Positions 8,325 to 11,727 of a DNA stretch of 11,727 nt are shown piece after piece. The notes under the pieces are model-generated. The model was not told where the DNA came from. It saw nothing but the letters and a program-made list of their open reading frames with translations, and did not search any database. The stretch covers positions 1 through 11,727 of the forward strand of contig LSSN01002587.1 of the NCBI GenBank assembly GCA_001970855.1, in the 5' to 3' direction. Origin of the DNA: Smittium culicis. Taxonomy: Eukaryota > Kickxellomycota > Harpellomycetes > Harpellales > Legeriomycetaceae. The position numbers and the translations under genes are program-made. Position 1 is the stretch's first letter. Every line of letters starts with the position of its first letter.

Positions 8325-9595
8325 TTAAATGTGGTTGATTATAGAAACAGTTCGGTCAGCACTAGATTCGGCACTGGGAGAACCTTGATTGTGTTTGTTC
8401 TTTTCGTGGTTAAAATTTGAGATGATATTCGCATAGTCAACTCGGTTACCGTCGCTGTCTAAGCCCAAGCTGATTAATCTATTTTGGACAGTTAATTCTG
8501 AATCATTCACGTGGTGTTTTCCAATACCAAAAGGAAATTCGATGGATGTGAATCTACCTTTTTTAGTGACGTGCCAGTACCAAAAGTATCCAACAAAGTA
8601 CCAACTTCCAATGCTGATATACCAGGCAATTAATACATCAATGGTGTAGTGGGCGCGATTTGCGACGATAATAATCGAGCCAGAAAGAGCAAATCCGCCG
8701 ACTAATATTGTTGCGATGCGACCATATATATTTCTTGGCGAAAAAGAAACGAGGGACATGAAGCATATAGCGTAAACAGTGCTATGGCCAGAGTAAATAG
8801 CATCACCACATCGATGTAATGCAACAGAAGTGAATGGGTTTCCTGTAATGAACTCGCAGTCTAAGCGGGGATCAGGAACAGATGTTGTTGCAACAGTAGT
8901 ACTATATGTATGTAATTTTTTGTAAAAAAAGCAGTCAAATAAAATTTATGTAATTTTTTTTTATAAATGAGAGGTATAGAAGAGCGAGGCTATTACATTC
9001 TTAGAATCAGAGCAATTGACCAAGCGAGTAAAAATCTGCAAAAATATCTCCATGGGCGATCGTAGATTAGTAGATTAAGAACAGCGAAAATGATCATTAA
9101 GGTCACACAGAAATCGGTATACCAAAGCATAGTAGTTTGCTTGATTATTTCGAACCCTGTTACAGTATAATATATAGGGACATGTTTAAAGTATTGTTTC
9201 AACTTGAAGGATAGGAAATGGAAGGGTTAAATTTAAGGGGAAAATAGTTGGTTGTGAACTTACCGACGTCAGGAAGAACGAAACGAAATCCTAGCGAATC
9301 GTAGACTATTTTACTTCTTTTAGAGGCGACGTTTGCGAGAACATTCTAAATAATGATAATATAAAAGACAATAAGAGATATGAAAGGGGAGAAGTAATAA
9401 TAAGCCGACGAAACATTGGGCAGTAAGATGCAAGTAAATAATGGTATAGGGCGGTACATTAAACTGGTAAGCTAGTCCAAAAATGATTAGAACAGGGATG
9501 ATAACACACAGGTCGCGCTTTTTAATTTTCCAGTGAACAATAATCCGGTTTTTAATAAAGTTGTATATTTTTTTTGGCGAATCTGATAGATTCAT
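8325..9595 (-). CDS. Sphingomyelin-synthase-like (PAP2_C) six-TM phosphotransferase, three introns
   Basis: Join 9595-9458, 9345-9264, 9156-8997 and 8901-8325 to give 318 residues. The protein has six predicted membrane helices (about 29-46, 85-105, 111-127, 166-180, 189-207, 214-236) and all four SMS-family motifs: LPD (24-26 of exon 2, residues 70-72), RITTVATTSVPDP (126-138), CGDAIYSGHS (158-167) and AHYTIDV (210-216). The expected triad is H166, H211, D215. Family members move a phospho-head group between a glycerophospholipid and ceramide (SM, CPE or IPC synthesis) in Golgi or plasma membrane; the donor here is unknown, since most yeasts make IPC with the unrelated-in-detail Aur1. A hydrophilic C-terminal tail of about 80 residues follows TM6. 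An upstream in-frame TGA and first ATG fix the start. Introns 2 and 3 restore family motifs exactly; intron 1 is less certain. Confidence 0.85.
8902..8996 (-). other. PAP2_C gene intron 3 (95 nt)
   Basis: The donor is GTAATA, the acceptor CATATAG, phase 2. Removal joins LILR to ITTVATTSVP, rebuilding the conserved motif that precedes the CGD..SGH loop. Without splicing, translation ends at TAA immediately after the donor. Confidence 0.88.
9157..9263 (-). other. PAP2_C gene intron 2 (107 nt)
   Basis: The donor is GTAAGT, the acceptor GTAACAG, phase 1. Removal joins FVLPDV to GFEIIKQ, the usual path from the LPD motif into helix 2. An alternative acceptor (CAAG, about 50 nt upstream) gives the wrong phase. 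Confidence 0.85.
9346..9457 (-). other. PAP2_C gene intron 1 (112 nt, less certain)
   Basis: The donor is GTACCG, the acceptor TTATTTAG, phase 0. Removal joins the first helix (...GLAYQFN) to NVLANVASKRSKIVYD and moves into the frame that carries LPD. Some boundary change is needed because the exon-1 frame ends at TAA 9322-9320. The donor is weak, and most of the intron is open and hydrophobic in the exon-1 frame. Confidence 0.6.
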
Positions 9596-10103
9596 GTTGT
9601 TTATAGCAGGGGGAGAGAGATTAAGAGTATTAGAATCGTATCAGTTTGAGCTGTATAAAAATAGAGAAGAAAAGAAAACACCTTCCAGAGGATAAGTTCT
9701 AAAGCAGCAGACAGAGAAGATTAATTCTAGAGGATTGATGTAATTATAGATATAGATATAGATATAAATATAAATATAGATTTATAGAAAGGAAAAAGGG
9801 AAAATGGAATAGGGATTTATAGTAGCAGTAAATTTTAGGAAAGAAATCTATATTGGCATCAATAAATGTACGAAGAAAGACGCAGCTATTTAAGAGATAA
9901 TTATCGCAAAAAGTTGCCGAGAAACAAAATGCGCTAAAATAAAAAAAGGTGTAAATTTGTAAGGGACAACTAAAAGCGTAACAAAAAAATAAAGATAAAT
10001 TAAAATTAAAAGACAGTTACTTAATTATGTAAACCGCGAAATTCAATAGCCTAATTCTCTAAATTGGCGAAAAGCAGCAAAAAAAGTATCGATTATATGT
10101 ATA
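9596..10103. other. Intergenic region upstream of the PAP2_C gene
   Basis: 508 bp without a credible ORF. The plus strand is purine-rich (GA-rich near 9605-9730), so the PAP2_C promoter side is CT-rich on its sense strand. A GATATA-type hexamer microsatellite lies at 9746-9783. No convincing TATA box in the correct orientation was seen. Confidence 0.4.
9746..9783 (+). repeat. ATAGAT/ATAAAT hexamer microsatellite
   Basis: About three perfect ATAGAT units are followed by degenerate ATAAAT units, over roughly 38 bp. Confidence 0.7.
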
Positions 10104-10106
10104 CTA

Positions 10107-10301
10107 TTCTTTATTTTTAATTCTTATTTGTGATGTAATTAAACGACTGCTTGCAAAGCTACTCTTTGCCCTTATAAAAACAAACTCAAAAATAAATAAA
10201 ATAAATTTCGAGAGCCATAGGAACCCTATTACTGCTGTAATTAAATCAGCTATCGAATAAAGTCGCCTAAACCCCCCACAGAGACCTATAAGAAATAGTG
10301 T
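10107..10301 (-). pseudogene. 65-codon open segment with a hydrophobic stretch, possible 3' part of the eroded gene
   Basis: Minus-strand frame open between TGA 10304-10302 and TAG 10106-10104. It encodes LIGLCGGFRRLYSIADLI, then a long hydrophobic stretch and a basic tail (SSRLITSQIRIKNKE). It lies directly downstream of the longer eroded frame but in a different phase. This could be a frameshifted continuation of that gene or chance. There is no start codon and no family match. Confidence 0.25.
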
Positions 10302-10378
10302 TCATAAGGGATTAGCTACACTAATAGAAGGAAATGGAGGATTTTTTTTTGATTGAGAACAACAAATCTTGCAAATCA

Positions 10379-11431
10379 TAAACAATCAGCAGCAAATATA
10401 GGAACTTGGATTAGTGCAGCAAATAAGCGCTGGTAGTGATTGCTTTTTTCAAACAAATAAAAAGATGTTACTATTTCGCCAACACTATTAGTCAGCCTCA
10501 TTATAAGCTTAATGGCTTGGGCAGATGATTTCTCATCGCCCAATACAATTTCCTGCCAGAATAATATTTCTCCTATATTAACAACATCATACGTGGTCCT
10601 GATAGATTCAATTGGAGAGGCTTCGAATGTGGGAAGAGAAACAGAATAAAGATTCTTGTCTAATGGAAAAGTTCAGCTGAAAATTAAAAGTTTCAAAAGC
10701 TCTTTTGTGAGCATAAGTTTTAGCCATAAAGCCCGAAATCTCAAGCAGTTGATACAAACTTCGTGTATCTAAGCCAGCTTGACCTCGCTAGTGGGTACTA
10801 TTAGAGGAATTGGGCGGAAGTATGAGGGGAGGGGGGCTTGATTCAGGCATAGCTTCCTCCTCGTGATATATAAGCCTTCACTGTCTCTGAAATTTTCAAA
10901 CTCTATAAACGATTCCATATTCTGCTTAAGGAGTTCAAATGTGTAAAACTGCGGCTCTTTGCTGGCTATAATACGCTTGAAGATGTAAATGACTTTATAC
11001 CGTTCTCTAGCTATACTTCATTTGTAGAGCTTAATGATCAAGTTTGATTCTGAGTCATGCCTTACCTCGCCAACTGTTAGATGATACTGTTATATATTTG
11101 TGCCATTAAAACAAACAGAAAATCACAGTTGATAAATATCAGTTTTATTATATTTATTTATTTATTTATTTATTTATTTATTTTTGAACGGGTATCTCGC
11201 GATTTGAGCAGTAAATAAATCGATTAACAGATAAATTAAAATTTGAATGCGGGGAATATGATTTATTAGGTACAAGTAAATGCCGAAAGAAATACCAACT
11301 AAAACATACACCTTCGTCCCCAAACCCAGTTTCAGAGCTGCGATGAAAACCGATGTTAATTTTAGCCAATTCAAAAATAATAAGAGGCATCGAATTTTTG
11401 TAATAATATACATTTGGAGATGCTCAGACAT
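10379..11431 (-). pseudogene. Eroded protein-coding gene, single frame with several stops, family unknown
   Basis: One minus-strand frame runs from ATG 11431 to TGA 10378-10376. An 85-codon segment with membrane-like helices (11431-11177) ends in the ATTT microsatellite. After a stop-rich patch (TAA/TGA between 11176 and 11090), the same frame continues with open blocks of 23, 82, 31 and 98 codons, broken only by TGA 11020-11018, TAG 10771-10769 and TGA 10675-10673. About 237 codons with three stops is far below the 15 or more expected in such DNA. Blocks read like protein, for example KEPQFYTFELLKQNMESFIE and SAQAIKLIMRLTNSVGEIV. Another coding-like block in a shifted frame (11616-11512) may be its 5' part. 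I do not recognise the family. An intact spliced gene is the alternative, but I found no splice pairs removing the stops. Confidence 0.45.
11152..11185 (+). repeat. ATTT tetranucleotide microsatellite
   Basis: About eight tandem ATTT units. A 4-bp unit cycles through all frames on the minus strand, so it inserts TAA stops into any reading frame crossing it, including the eroded gene. Confidence 0.9.
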
Positions 11432-11727
11432 AATTATAGAGATCTTTGGATGACCATTTAACTATTTAAAACAATATTACTTTGTAAGCGAAAACTCAGA
11501 TGCCACTGCTAAATCGAAGCATTACTGCCTCCTCTCATTCGATTAGGAACCGACTTGTTAGTTATTTCACCTGTGAAAAATATAAGCTTGCTAAATAAAT
11601 CAACCAAAAACTCTTTTTACAATAAAACCATATTTTTTTAACTATTAAAATTTTTTTTTTTATGATTGAATATATGCTCGCATTTTTAGCCCACAGATAT
11701 CCCAAATTTATGCCAACAGGCAAAACA
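11432..11727. other. Right end of window, no intact gene
   Basis: A/T-rich sequence with long T runs near 11632-11661. A 35-codon open block on the minus strand (11616-11512, with EITNKSVPNRMRGGSNASI) is the only coding-like signal. It may belong to the eroded gene to the left in another frame. Confidence 0.3.

Noticed and set aside
8993..9202. Treating the three minus ORFs (8325-8759, 8993-9202, 9320-9595) as separate small genes
   Set aside because: Splice sites in matching phases join them into one PAP2_C protein with all family motifs; the middle ORF has no ATG.
11012..11076. Removing the TGA at 11018 as part of an intron (donor GTAAGG to acceptor TATAG)
   Set aside because: The phases of the exon ends do not match, and the segment itself reads as coding.
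11178..11390. Second minus-strand ORF of 70 codons overlapping the 85-codon one
   Set aside because: Different frame, no continuation downstream; the 85-codon frame is the one shared with the long eroded region.

Overview
The window looks like nuclear DNA of an AT-rich yeast, most likely Saccharomycotina. Genes are compact. Five short spliceosomal introns (95-166 nt) have GT..AG ends, and one carries a TACTAAT branch site. CTG reads as leucine at two strongly conserved positions of the mitochondrial ribosomal protein, which argues against a CTG-Ser or CTG-Ala yeast. I cannot name the species. All four complete genes end in TAA.

Layout, left to right. Bases 2-49 are the probable 3' end of an unidentified plus-strand gene. 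Next come a leader with six CCAAT motifs and MRP4 (uS2m, 481-1536, +). A T/A-rich convergent spacer separates it from GTB1, the glucosidase II beta subunit (1815-3751, -, one intron, ending in KDEL). A 2.6 kb divergent gap follows, very AT-rich, with two weak coding-like remnants and no recognised RNA gene. Then a GDXG/HSL-type alpha/beta hydrolase (6390-7824, +, one intron) converges on a six-TM sphingomyelin-synthase-like (PAP2_C) protein (8325-9595, -, three introns). From 9596 to the end no intact gene is visible. However, minus-strand 10379-11431 keeps one reading frame across about 1 kb with far fewer stops than chance, which suggests an eroded gene, broken partly by an ATTT microsatellite.

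The intact genes do not form an obvious pathway. They cover mitochondrial translation, ER glycoprotein quality control, an esterase, and a membrane phospholipid/sphingolipid head-group transferase. The most interesting gene is the last. It has the full H-H-D triad and all four family motifs once three introns are removed; unspliced, it appears only as three disconnected ORFs. No mobile element, CRISPR array, tRNA or rRNA was found.
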